From: an uncultured Archangium sp.
GTDB lineage: Bacteria; Myxococcota; Myxococcia; Myxococcales; Myxococcaceae
Assembly: GCA_937875615.1 (NCBI GenBank)
Contig: CALNBU010000564.1
Span: forward strand, 1-14,184
DNA: 14,184 nucleotides
Direction: 5' to 3'
The translations under genes were made by a program, and so were the position numbers. The notes beneath the pieces are model-generated. The model made no database searches. It was not told where the DNA came from and saw nothing but the letters and a program-made list of their open reading frames with translations. Below are positions 6,607-13,610 of this stretch, piece after piece. Numbering within the stretch: position 1 is the first letter of the stretch; every line of letters starts with the position of its first letter.

Positions 6607-7971
6607 ATGTGCGGAGTGTTCGGCATCTTTGGTCACGAAGAAGCGGCGCACCTGACGTACCTCGGTCTCCACGCGTTGCAGCACCGGGGCCAGGAGTCAG
6701 CGGGCATCGTGGCCAGCGAGGCGGGGGTGCTCAAGAGCTACCGCGCCATGGGTCTGGTGGCCGACGTCTTCACCGAGGGGGTGCTCTCGCAGCTGCCGGG
6801 CAGCGCCGCCATCGGGCACGTGCGCTACTCCACGGCGGGCAGCAGCCACGTGAAGAACGCGCAGCCCTACCAGGTGTCGTTCAACGGCGGGCAGCTGGCG
6901 GTGGCGCACAACGGGAACTTCGTGAACGCCGACGAGGCGCGGCGGGAGCTGGAGGAGGCGGGCGCCATCTTCCAGAGCGACTCGGACACCGAGAACGTCA
7001 TCCACTACATCGCGCGCAGCCGCGAGCCGACCTTCGAGGGCCGGGTGGTCGACGCGCTGCGACGGCTCGATGGCGCCTACTCGATGGTGTTCCTCTCGGC
7101 CGACCGCCTGGTGGCGGCGCGCGACCCGGTGGGCTTCCGCCCGTTGGTGCTGGGGAAGGTGAAGGGCGCGTTCGTGGTGGCCAGCGAGACCACCGCGCTC
7201 GACCTCATCGAAGGCGAGCTGGTGCGCGAGGTGGCGCCCGGTGAGCTGCTGGTCATCGACGCGGCGGGCGTGCACTCCTCGTTTCCCTTCGAGCGCCGTG
7301 GTCCGCGTCGCTGCGTGTTCGAGCACGTGTACTTCGCGCGCCCCGACACCAAGCTCTTCGGTGAGTCGGTGTTCCAGGTCCGCAAGCGCCTCGGCGCCCA
7401 GTTGGCGAAGGAGCAGCCGGTGTCCGCCGACGTGGTCATCGCGGTGCCCGACTCGGGGGTGCCGGCGGCGCTGGGCTACGCGGAGGCCGCGGGCATCCCC
7501 TACGACGTGGGGCTCATCCGCAGCCACTACGTGGGCCGCACCTTCATCGAGCCGCAGCAGGCCATCCGTCACTTCGGCGTGAAATTGAAGCTGGCGCCGG
7601 TGCGCAGCACGCTGCGGGGCCGGCGGGTGGTGGTCATCGACGACTCCATCGTGCGCGGCACCACCTCGCGGAAGATCGTGAAGATGCTCCAGTCGGCGGG
7701 CGCGAAGGAGGTGCACCTGCGCATCTCCAGCCCACCCACCGCCTGGCCCTGCTTCTACGGCATCGACACGCCCAGCCGTCAGGAGCTCATCGCCGCCACG
7801 CACGGCGTCGAGGAGATCGCGAAGTACGTGACCGCCGACTCCCTGGCCTACCTCTCGCTGGACGGGCTGATGCGGGCGGCAGGTGACGAGACCGGCGAGA
7901 GCTTCTGCGCGGCCTGCTTCTCGGGTCACTACCCGGTGCAGAGCGCGCAGGTGCTGGCCGTCGGTCGCTGA
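6607..7971 (+). CDS. purF: Amidophosphoribosyltransferase (glutamine PRPP amidotransferase)
   Basis: Catalyses the first committed step of purine synthesis, PRPP plus glutamine to phosphoribosylamine. The ATG at 6607 was chosen because it puts the N-terminal nucleophile Cys immediately after Met (MCGVFGIFG), so Met removal alone activates the enzyme. The upstream ATG at 6598 would require removing four residues. Glutaminase-site motifs HVRYST, HNGNF and SDSDTE follow. The C-terminal half has the PRPP loop VVVIDDSIVRGTTS. Counted from 6598, Cys239, Cys385, Cys437 and Cys440 match the four ligands of the 4Fe-4S cluster in the Bacillus subtilis-type enzyme (CVFEHVYFARPD, PCFYGID, FCAAC), so this is the iron-sulfur form. 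Length, 454 residues, is normal. It is a single gene, divergent from the sigma-factor operon, and ends 17 bp from the convergent lipoprotein gene. Confidence 0.96.
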   Translation: MCGVFGIFGHEEAAHLTYLGLHALQHRGQESAGIVASEAGVLKSYRAMGLVADVFTEGVLSQLPGSAAIGHVRYSTAGSSHVKNAQPYQVSFNGGQLAVAHNGNFVNADEARRELEEAGAIFQSDSDTENVIHYIARSREPTFEGRVVDALRRLDGAYSMVFLSADRLVAARDPVGFRPLVLGKVKGAFVVASETTALDLIEGELVREVAPGELLVIDAAGVHSSFPFERRGPRRCVFEHVYFARPDTKLFGESVFQVRKRLGAQLAKEQPVSADVVIAVPDSGVPAALGYAEAAGIPYDVGLIRSHYVGRTFIEPQQAIRHFGVKLKLAPVRSTLRGRRVVVIDDSIVRGTTSRKIVKMLQSAGAKEVHLRISSPPTAWPCFYGIDTPSRQELIAATHGVEEIAKYVTADSLAYLSLDGLMRAAGDETGESFCAACFSGHYPVQSAQVLAVGR

Positions 7972-7988
7972 GCCCGCCGCCCGCCGCG

Positions 7989-9320
7989 TTATTTCTGCGC
8001 GGAGTCGGTGGTGCCGATGAAGCCGTAGCGGCCCACCACCCAGATGCGGTCCTTGTCGAGCGCGAAGCCGTTGATGAGGTCCGACTCGGCGAGCGCGCTG
8101 ACCTGGCTGCTGATGTCGGTCCAGGTCTTGCCGCCGTCGGTGGTGCGCAGCAGCAGCGCCTTGCGCGAGACGTTGCCCACCGCCCAGCCGTGGGTCTTGT
8201 CGGGCGCGAAGAAGAGCGCGGAGATGGTGCGGTCACCCGACGGCGCGAGGCTGGCGGGGATGGTGGCCCGGGTCCAGGTAGAGCTCACGCCCTGCGAGGC
8301 GTTGGTGGAGGAGAAGATGTAGCCGTTGTCCTGGAACGGGGTGCCGTTGAACGCGAAGCAGGTGTCCTTGTCGAGGCAGGTCACGCCGAAGGGGCCCGGG
8401 CTCACCGCGTCGAGGTCCAGGGTGAGCTCCTTGAAGTGGAAGCTGCGGCCCTTGTCGGTGGAGATGCACACGCCGGGCTTGATGTCGCCGAACTCGCTCT
8501 CCTTGTTGTTCTTCTCGCGCCAGGAGTTCTGGTTGAGGCCGTAGGCGGGGTGCACCATCACGCTGAGGTCCTGCGCCGCCCAGAACGACTGCGACGGGTA
8601 GGGCTGCGCGGTGGTGGAGATGTCCCAGTCACACAGGGTCTTGTCGGCCGTGTACTGGGTGACGAAGTCGGCCGGCACGCTGGGCACGGCGGTGGGCGCC
8701 CACAGCCGGGTCCACGTGGGGCTGGCCGAAGGGGCCTGGGTGGCGCCGTACACGTAGCCCGCGTTGTTGACGTAGACCCAGTCGTCGTCGGCCGTCGACT
8801 GCAGCGTCAGGGTGGCGTTGAGGCCGAAGTCGCCATCGTCGGTGGCGCCGGTCTTCACCGCCGACCAGCTCGCCTTGTTCGTGAGGTCACCGCTGCCGAC
8901 CACCACCGCGCCGGAGGTGCTGATGCGCGCCACCACGCCGGTGCGGGTGGGGACGAAGCCCAGCATGTGCAGGTCTCCGACGGTGTTGGCCAGCGAGGCG
9001 AGGGTGCCGTCTTCGTAGTCACCGTCGACGAGCAGCTCACCCCAGGCGTTGGCGCCCAGCGTGTACACCCCGCCTCCGCGGGCGCTCGCGCCCCCCGCCG
9101 CCAGCACGCATTTGTCGGCGGCAGTGCAGTACACGCCGTACACGTACGTGCTGCTGGCGTTGAAATCATCTGGCGGGTTGATTTCTCGCCAGCCGGCGGT
9201 CGCGTTGCCTCCGCCGGCGCCGCCTCCTCCCGCGCCGCCGCCCGTACCGCCGTCGGTCGTCTCGGCGCCGCCGCAGGCACTCAGGAAAACAAGCCCCCCC
9301 AACAGAATCGCGTTCTTCAC
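7989..9320 (-). CDS. Lipoprotein with sialidase/BNR-like (Asp-box) beta-propeller repeats
   Basis: A 443-residue exported protein. Residues 1-16 are a lipoprotein signal with lipobox LSAC, Cys16 being the lipidated residue. Gly, not Asp, at +2 predicts the outer membrane. A Gly-rich flexible tether follows at about 23-40. The body resembles a BNR/Ycf48-type beta-propeller: Asp-box-like turns STDKGRSFHF and TTDGGKTWTDI, plus HGWAVGNV and RIWVVGRYGFIGTT at the C-terminus. Three Cys in the body could form disulfides. Such domains occur in glycan-active enzymes and in photosystem-assembly-like proteins, and many have no known activity. I see no catalytic sialidase motif, so the function is unassigned. 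The GTG start at 9320 has AAGGAG 5 nt upstream. It converges on purF and is divergent from the antiporter. Confidence 0.8.
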   Translation of the reverse strand: MKNAILLGGLVFLSACGGAETTDGGTGGGAGGGGAGGGNATAGWREINPPDDFNASSTYVYGVYCTAADKCVLAAGGASARGGGVYTLGANAWGELLVDGDYEDGTLASLANTVGDLHMLGFVPTRTGVVARISTSGAVVVGSGDLTNKASWSAVKTGATDDGDFGLNATLTLQSTADDDWVYVNNAGYVYGATQAPSASPTWTRLWAPTAVPSVPADFVTQYTADKTLCDWDISTTAQPYPSQSFWAAQDLSVMVHPAYGLNQNSWREKNNKESEFGDIKPGVCISTDKGRSFHFKELTLDLDAVSPGPFGVTCLDKDTCFAFNGTPFQDNGYIFSSTNASQGVSSTWTRATIPASLAPSGDRTISALFFAPDKTHGWAVGNVSRKALLLRTTDGGKTWTDISSQVSALAESDLINGFALDKDRIWVVGRYGFIGTTDSAQK

Positions 9321-9325
9321 GTCTG

Positions 9326-9331
9326 CTCCTT
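9326..9331 (-). promoter_or_regulatory. Ribosome-binding site of the lipoprotein gene
   Basis: AAGGAG on the minus strand, 5 nt before the GTG at 9320. It supports the GTG start, which also places a complete lipoprotein signal at the N-terminus. Confidence 0.7.
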
Positions 9332-9380
9332 GTAGTGGTGAAACCGCTTCGACGTTGTGCCGTCAGAATCTGGCCGCGAC

Positions 9381-9391
9381 GTGTCTGACAC
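9381..9391. repeat. 11-bp palindrome in the lipoprotein/antiporter divergent region
   Basis: GTGTC-T-GACAC is a perfect inverted repeat in the 114-bp gap between the divergent lipoprotein and antiporter genes. It could be an operator for either gene. No adjacent promoter elements stand out, so the role is a guess. Nothing else is recognisable in this gap. Confidence 0.35.
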
Positions 9392-9434
9392 ACGCCGCGC
9401 AAGACAACCACCGGAGCGTGCTGGGTGGGGCAGA

Positions 9435-11081
9435 ATGCCCATCGCACTGCGTCGTAGCGGGCGTACGGTGAAGCGGTCAGTGAACTCCATCGAACTCTTC
9501 CTGGTGATGGTGGTGGCGGTGCTCGCCTGCTCCTACCTCGTGCAGTTGTTGCCGTTCCCGGTGCCGCTGCCGCTGGTGCAGATCTTCGCCGGCAGCATGT
9601 TGGCGCTCTTCACCGAGCACGCGGTGCAGCTGCAGCCAGAGGTCTTCTTTCTCCTCTTCCTGCCGCCGCTGCTCTTCCTCGACGGCTGGAGGATTCCCAA
9701 GGACGGGCTCAAGCGCGACCGCGGCCGCATCCTCGAGCTGGCCTTCGGGTTGGTCTTCTTCAGCGTGGGCGTGGGCGGGCCGCTCATCCATCTGCTCATC
9801 CCCTCGATCCCGCTCTCGGTGGCCTTCGCCCTGGCGGCCGTCATCTCGCCCACCGACCCGGTGGCGGTGTCCGCCATCGCCGCGCGCACCCCGATTCCCG
9901 GTCGGTTGATGCACGTGCTGGAGGGCGAGTCGCTCCTCAACGACGCCTCGGGGCTGCTCTCGTTCCGGTTGGCGGTGGGCGTGGTGCTGGGCACCGCGTT
10001 CTCCTGGACCACCGCGGCCACCACGCTGCTCTGGTCGGTGTTTGCCGGCGTGCTGGCGGGGCTGGTGGTCACCCTGCTGCTCACCACCGGCCAGCGCATC
10101 CTCGAGCGCCGGCTGGGCACGGCCGACGCCGACGCGCCGCTGCTGGTGACGCTGGTGATTCCCTTCGCCGCCTACCTGCTGGCGGAGCAGGTCCACGCGT
10201 CGGGCATCCTGGCGGTGGTGGCGGCGGGCATGGCCATGAGCCGGGTGGAGCTCACCGGCCTGGCGCCGGCCAGCTCCCGGCTGCAGCGCAACGCGTTCTG
10301 GAACACGGTGCAGCTGTTGCTCAACGGCATCATGTTCGTGGTGCTGGGAGAGCAGCTCCCCAGGGTGGCGCTGGGGGCCATGGAGCTGGGCGCCGCGCTC
10401 GGCCGCGAGGGCGGCTGGTGGCTCACGCTCTACGCGGTGTCGGTGGCCGGCGGGATGATGCTGCTGCGGTTGGCCTGGTTGACCTTCTCGGCGGTGCTCC
10501 CCTGGCACCGGGGAGACCGGCGCTCGTTTCGCGAGCGGCTCCCGGAGAACCTGGTGCTCTCGGTGGCTGGCGTGCGCGGCGCGGTGACGCTGGCCGGCGT
10601 GCTGACGTTGCCGCTGGCGCTGACCGACGGCTCGCCCTTCCCGGCGCGCGACCTCGCCATCTTCCTCGCCGCGTCGGTCATCCTCATCTCCATCACCGCC
10701 TCCGGGCTGTTCCTCCCGCGGCTGCTGCGCCGGTTGACGCCGATGGGCGACGAGCACGGCGAGGAGCTGGCGCACGCGCAGGGGGAGGCCGCGCGCGCCG
10801 CGGTGCAGGCCATTCAGGGAGCGCTGGCGCGGAGCCCCGATGACGCCGAGCTCGCCGCCGTCGCGGCCCCGCTGCTCGAGGCCTACAGGTCGCGCGCCGG
10901 CGCCTCGGCGGCGCACGCCGAGACCCGGCGCTTCCACGAGGCAGAGCAGCGCCTGCGCATGCTCTGCCTCCGCGCCGAGCGCGACGCGCTCTTCTCGATG
11001 GCGCGGGCGGGGCGGCTGTCAGACGCCACCGCGCGGCGGCTGGTGCACGACATCGACCTGCTCGAGGCGCACATCAGCTGA
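9435..11081 (+). CDS. Cation:proton antiporter, CPA1 (NhaP/NHE-like) family
   Basis: An integral membrane exchanger of Na+ (or K+) for H+. From the ATG at 9435 it has 548 residues. Residues about 18-430 contain roughly twelve hydrophobic segments. The family signatures are clear: FLPPLLFLDGW (75-85), SPTDPVAVSAI (138-148) and EGESLLNDASGLLSF (163-177), whose Asn169-Asp170 pair is the ion-binding ND motif of the electroneutral CPA1 branch. VAGVRGAVTLAGVLTLPLA lies near the end of the membrane part. About 110 C-terminal residues form a soluble, Ala/Glu/Arg-rich helical tail, probably cytoplasmic and regulatory. Possible starts are GTG 9357, ATG 9435, GTG 9468 and GTG 9480. I prefer 9435 because GGGG precedes it by 4 nt, and because the 26 extra residues from 9357 are hydrophilic and unlike the family. 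The stop overlaps the histidine-kinase stop by 8 bp, tail to tail. Confidence 0.9.
   Translation: MPIALRRSGRTVKRSVNSIELFLVMVVAVLACSYLVQLLPFPVPLPLVQIFAGSMLALFTEHAVQLQPEVFFLLFLPPLLFLDGWRIPKDGLKRDRGRILELAFGLVFFSVGVGGPLIHLLIPSIPLSVAFALAAVISPTDPVAVSAIAARTPIPGRLMHVLEGESLLNDASGLLSFRLAVGVVLGTAFSWTTAATTLLWSVFAGVLAGLVVTLLLTTGQRILERRLGTADADAPLLVTLVIPFAAYLLAEQVHASGILAVVAAGMAMSRVELTGLAPASSRLQRNAFWNTVQLLLNGIMFVVLGEQLPRVALGAMELGAALGREGGWWLTLYAVSVAGGMMLLRLAWLTFSAVLPWHRGDRRSFRERLPENLVLSVAGVRGAVTLAGVLTLPLALTDGSPFPARDLAIFLAASVILISITASGLFLPRLLRRLTPMGDEHGEELAHAQGEAARAAVQAIQGALARSPDDAELAAVAAPLLEAYRSRAGASAAHAETRRFHEAEQRLRMLCLRAERDALFSMARAGRLSDATARRLVHDIDLLEAHIS
11074..11081. repeat. 8-bp tail-to-tail overlap that is a perfect palindrome
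   Basis: TCAGCTGA holds both stop codons: TGA of the antiporter at 11079-11081 and TGA of the histidine kinase at 11074-11076 (minus strand). Because it is palindromic, both proteins end with a Ser codon AGC followed by TGA. There is no room for a terminator outside the coding sequences, so the 3' ends of the two transcripts must overlap. Confidence 0.7.
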
Positions 11082-12861
11082 CGGGCGCGGCGCGCGCCTG
11101 GGGCGTCAGCAGCTGTTCACGCTCGCTGGCCGGCGGGAGCTTCACGGTGAAGGTGGTGCCGGGGCCGTCTTCGTTGGCGCGGGCTGACACTTCTCCCGCG
11201 TGCGAGTCGACCACGCGCTTGACCACCGCGAGGCCCAGCCCGGTGCCGGTGGCCTTGGTGGTGAAGAAGGGCTGGAACATCTTCGAGGACGCGCGCTCCG
11301 AGAGCCCCACGCCCTCGTCGCGCACGCGCACCACCAGCCAGTGCGCGCCGCCGGGCGCGGCCTCGGTGGTGGCGTGCACCAGCACCGTGCCGCCCTTCGG
11401 CATGGCCTGCGCGGCGTTGACGATGAGGTTGGCGAGGGCCTGTTTGAGCAGCGGGCCATCGATGGCGTAGGGCGGCAGCTCCCGGGGGAACTCGGCCACC
11501 ACCCGCACGCTGGCCTTCAGCGCGGCCTGGGCCGCGGCGTCGATGGCGTTGGCGATGATGGGCTCCACCGCGGTGGGCTTCTTCTCCAGCTCCCACGGGC
11601 GCACGAACTCCAGCAGGTCGCCCACGATGCGGTTGAGCCGGTCGGCCTCTTCGCCCACCATGTTCAGCAGCATCTCCACGTCGCCCTCCACGCGCATGAT
11701 GCGCTTGAGCGTGGTGAGCGAGTTGAAGATGACGCCCAGGGGGTTGCGCACCTCGTGGGCCATCACCGCCGCCAGCTCGCCCACCGCCGCCAGCCGCTCG
11801 TGGCGGATGAGCTCCTGCTGGGCGCGGCCGAGCTGGTCGTAGGAGTCCTTGAGCTCGGCGTAGAGGCGCCGCGACTCGTCGTACAGGCGCGCGCGCTCCA
11901 GGAGGGTGGTCATCTGCACGCCGAGGATTTCAGCCGAGCGGACGTCCGCCTCGAGGAAGGGCTGGTCGTGGCTGCGGGTGAGCGTGAGCATGCCCACGTT
12001 GCGGCCCTCCACCGTCAGCGGGACCACGGCGATGTGGGCGAAGCCGCCGTTGCTCACCGCGTCGCTGTCGATGGGCAGCTCCCGGGTGGGCACGGCCAGG
12101 GCCTCCAACACCGGGAGGTGCTCTTCGGGGACGCGGAAGCGGCGGTACTTCTCGACGATGGGGCCCTCCGCGCCGTACACGCCCACCAACACGAAGTCGT
12201 CGTTCTCTTCGCGGCGGTGCAGCACCGCCGCGTTGGTCTGGGCGATGCGGCACAGGGTGGCCAGCGCGCGGTGGCAGAGCTCCTGGAAGTCGGCCTTCTC
12301 GCCGGAGATGGCGAGCGCGTGCACCAGCTCCAGCTCCGCGGTGCGGCGCTGGAGATGCTCGAAGCCGTCGCACACCTCGATGGCGCCGCCGAGGTGCTGG
12401 GCGAAGAAGCGGAACACGGGGAGCTCGGCCTCGGTGAGCGACTCCCGGGCCACCAGCAGGGCACCCCAGCGCGCGCCTCGCACGTACACCGGCGCGGCGA
12501 TGGCGGAGGTGGGCAGCAGCGGCGCCACGGTGGCCACCTCGGCGTCGGACTCGAGCAGCGAGCCCCGGAGGTCCTTCACCAGCGCCGGAGTCTCCTGGGC
12601 CAGGGCCACGGCGAGCTGGGGCCAGTGACGGCCGGTTCCGGAGAAGAGCTGGTGCAGCGCCGCGATGCCGTCTTGCGTCGACCGGTAGCGCACGCTCCAC
12701 TCGCCGGCCTCCACCGAGAGGAGGCCCACCTCGAAGCCCTCTCGTTCGAGCCCCGCCCCCACCGCGGAGACCAGGTCGCGGATGGTGCGCGAGCGCTGCA
12801 TCTCGAGCGCGGTGGAGGTCAACGCGCTCAGTAATTGTTCACCTTGGAGAACCTTGGTCAT
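11074..12861 (-). CDS. Soluble sensor histidine kinase, GAF-GAF-HisKA-HATPase
   Basis: A 595-residue protein with no signal peptide or membrane segment, so a cytoplasmic sensor. Residues about 15-165 and 185-320 are two GAF-like domains; the second is the clearer (AAVLHRREENDDFVLVGVYG, FAHIAVVPLTVEGRNVGMLTL). Residues 320-358 form a linking coiled coil. HisKA follows with phosphoacceptor His369 in MAHEVRNPLG. The ATPase domain has its N box NLIVNAAQAM (478-487), G1 box DEGVGL (515-520), F box FQPFFTTK (529-536) and G2 box GTGLGL (539-544). All catalytic motifs are intact. No response regulator gene is adjacent, so it is an orphan kinase, common in myxobacteria. The ATG at 12861 has no good ribosome-binding site. 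The ligand of the GAF domains cannot be read from sequence. Confidence 0.93.
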   Translation of the reverse strand: MTKVLQGEQLLSALTSTALEMQRSRTIRDLVSAVGAGLEREGFEVGLLSVEAGEWSVRYRSTQDGIAALHQLFSGTGRHWPQLAVALAQETPALVKDLRGSLLESDAEVATVAPLLPTSAIAAPVYVRGARWGALLVARESLTEAELPVFRFFAQHLGGAIEVCDGFEHLQRRTAELELVHALAISGEKADFQELCHRALATLCRIAQTNAAVLHRREENDDFVLVGVYGAEGPIVEKYRRFRVPEEHLPVLEALAVPTRELPIDSDAVSNGGFAHIAVVPLTVEGRNVGMLTLTRSHDQPFLEADVRSAEILGVQMTTLLERARLYDESRRLYAELKDSYDQLGRAQQELIRHERLAAVGELAAVMAHEVRNPLGVIFNSLTTLKRIMRVEGDVEMLLNMVGEEADRLNRIVGDLLEFVRPWELEKKPTAVEPIIANAIDAAAQAALKASVRVVAEFPRELPPYAIDGPLLKQALANLIVNAAQAMPKGGTVLVHATTEAAPGGAHWLVVRVRDEGVGLSERASSKMFQPFFTTKATGTGLGLAVVKRVVDSHAGEVSARANEDGPGTTFTVKLPPASEREQLLTPQARAAPVS

Positions 12862-12879
12862 GGGGAGCGTGCCGGTTGG

Positions 12880-12885
12880 ATTCTA
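12880..12885 (-). promoter_or_regulatory. Possible -10 element of the histidine kinase gene
   Basis: TAGAAT on the minus strand, 18 nt before the ATG, in an otherwise GC-rich stretch. The sequence 17 bp further upstream (TGTTTC) is a poor -35. If used, the mRNA leader would be about 12 nt, consistent with the missing ribosome-binding site. Confidence 0.25.
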
Positions 12886-12995
12886 GGGAAGAGCTGCGCT
12901 GTGAAACAGAGGTGGCACCGGTCGCGGAGCTTCGCACACCCGGGGGAGGTCCGCCGCGGTGCGACATTCCGCGACGTGTTTCATGCCGGCTGGCG

Positions 12996-13001
12996 TAGCG
13001 T
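12996..13001 (+). promoter_or_regulatory. Possible -10 element giving a leaderless DUF2378 mRNA
   Basis: TAGCGT fits the TANNNT -10 pattern and lies 8 nt before the ATG at 13010. That spacing would place the transcription start on or next to the start codon. There is no purine-rich ribosome-binding site ahead of this ATG. No clear -35 is visible. Confidence 0.3.
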
Positions 13002-13009
13002 GCCGTCCG

Positions 13010-13552
13010 ATGCCAGTCGACGTGGAGAGAGTGGTGTTCGGGACCTCGATGGAGGGGCTGTGGCGCGCGCTGCAGCCCTGCACCGCCGCCGAGCTGGCGG
13101 CCTTTTCCAGGGCGGGAGTGAAGGGGGAGCGCTTCGACGCCGCCTACCCCCTCGACGTGTACTCGGCGATTCTCGACGCCTGCGCGCAGAGCCGCTACGC
13201 CGGGCTCGACGAGCTGGAGCGCTTCACCCGCGTCGGCCGGCTCTTCATCGACGGCTACGCCAACACCCTGGTGGGGCAGGCGCTGCTGGGGTTGCTGCGG
13301 GTGTTGGGGCCGCGGCGCGCGCTGGAGCGCACCACGCGCAACATCCGCACCGCGAACAACTACACCGAGGCCACGATGGAGTCGGTCTCGCCGGTGCACC
13401 ACATGGTGCGCGTGAACTACGTGGCGCGCACCGGCTTCTACCGGGGGATTCTCGAGACCATGTGCGCCCGGGCGGGCGCGCGCGAGGTGCAGGTGCGGGT
13501 GGTGGAGGAGCGCGGCGAGTCCCGGGTGTACGAGGTGAAGTGGGCTGCTTGA
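13010..13552 (+). CDS. DUF2378 / TIGR02265 family protein (Myxococcales-restricted)
   Basis: A 180-residue soluble protein that I recognise from MPVDVERVVFGTSMEGL at its start and FIDGYANTLVGQALLGLL, TRNIRTANNYTEAT and YVARTGFYRGILE further on. The family is described as about 170-200 residues, found in many copies in Myxococcus and Stigmatella, with no established function. The ATG at 13010 was chosen because it gives the family's usual N-terminus; an upstream ATG at 12959 would add 17 unrelated residues. There is no signal peptide or membrane segment. It is divergent from the histidine kinase (148-bp gap) and lies 58 bp upstream of the hydroxylase-like gene, whose -35 element overlaps its stop codon. 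The assignment is from memory of the family pattern, not a search. Confidence 0.82.
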   Translation: MPVDVERVVFGTSMEGLWRALQPCTAAELAAFSRAGVKGERFDAAYPLDVYSAILDACAQSRYAGLDELERFTRVGRLFIDGYANTLVGQALLGLLRVLGPRRALERTTRNIRTANNYTEATMESVSPVHHMVRVNYVARTGFYRGILETMCARAGAREVQVRVVEERGESRVYEVKWAA

Positions 13553-13577
13553 AATAAAGTGACCATTCGGTCATTGT
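13549..13577 (+). promoter_or_regulatory. Probable promoter with an internal operator ahead of the hydroxylase-like gene
   Basis: TTGAAA (13549-13554, five of six matches to the consensus -35) is followed by a 17-bp spacer and CATTGT (13572-13577, a weak -10). The stretch is AT-rich against its surroundings. The -35 overlaps the TGA of the DUF2378 gene. The palindrome at 13560-13573 fills most of the spacer. Confidence 0.45.
13560..13573. promoter_or_regulatory. TetR-type operator palindrome
   Basis: TGACC-ATTC-GGTCA is a perfect 5-bp inverted repeat with a 4-bp centre, the size and form of many TetR-family operators. Between -35 and -10 it would block RNA polymerase when bound. No TetR-type gene is in the window; it could lie downstream or elsewhere. 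Confidence 0.5.
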
Positions 13578-13598
13578 GTTCGCTCATCCTTCTTTCAC

Positions 13599-13604
13599 AG
13601 GGAG
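13599..13604 (+). promoter_or_regulatory. Ribosome-binding site of the hydroxylase-like gene
   Basis: AGGGAG, 6 nt before the ATG at 13611, a good match that supports this start. Confidence 0.65.
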
Positions 13605-13610
13605 CGACAC

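Noticed and set aside
6697..7929. A 410-codon open frame on the minus strand opposite purF
   Set aside because: No motif, and it lies entirely inside a highly conserved enzyme gene.
9196..9260. A GC-rich repetitive tract that could suggest a structural or regulatory repeat
   Set aside because: It simply encodes the Gly-rich tether of the lipoprotein; the repetition comes from glycine codons.
9477..10937. A 486-codon open frame on the minus strand opposite the antiporter
   Set aside because: Extreme His/Gln/Arg/Glu composition with no domain; it is the complement of hydrophobic Leu/Val codons in a clear membrane protein.
11200..12834. A 544-codon open frame on the plus strand opposite the histidine kinase
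   Set aside because: Composition of a GC-rich shadow frame, while the opposite strand has every kinase motif intact.
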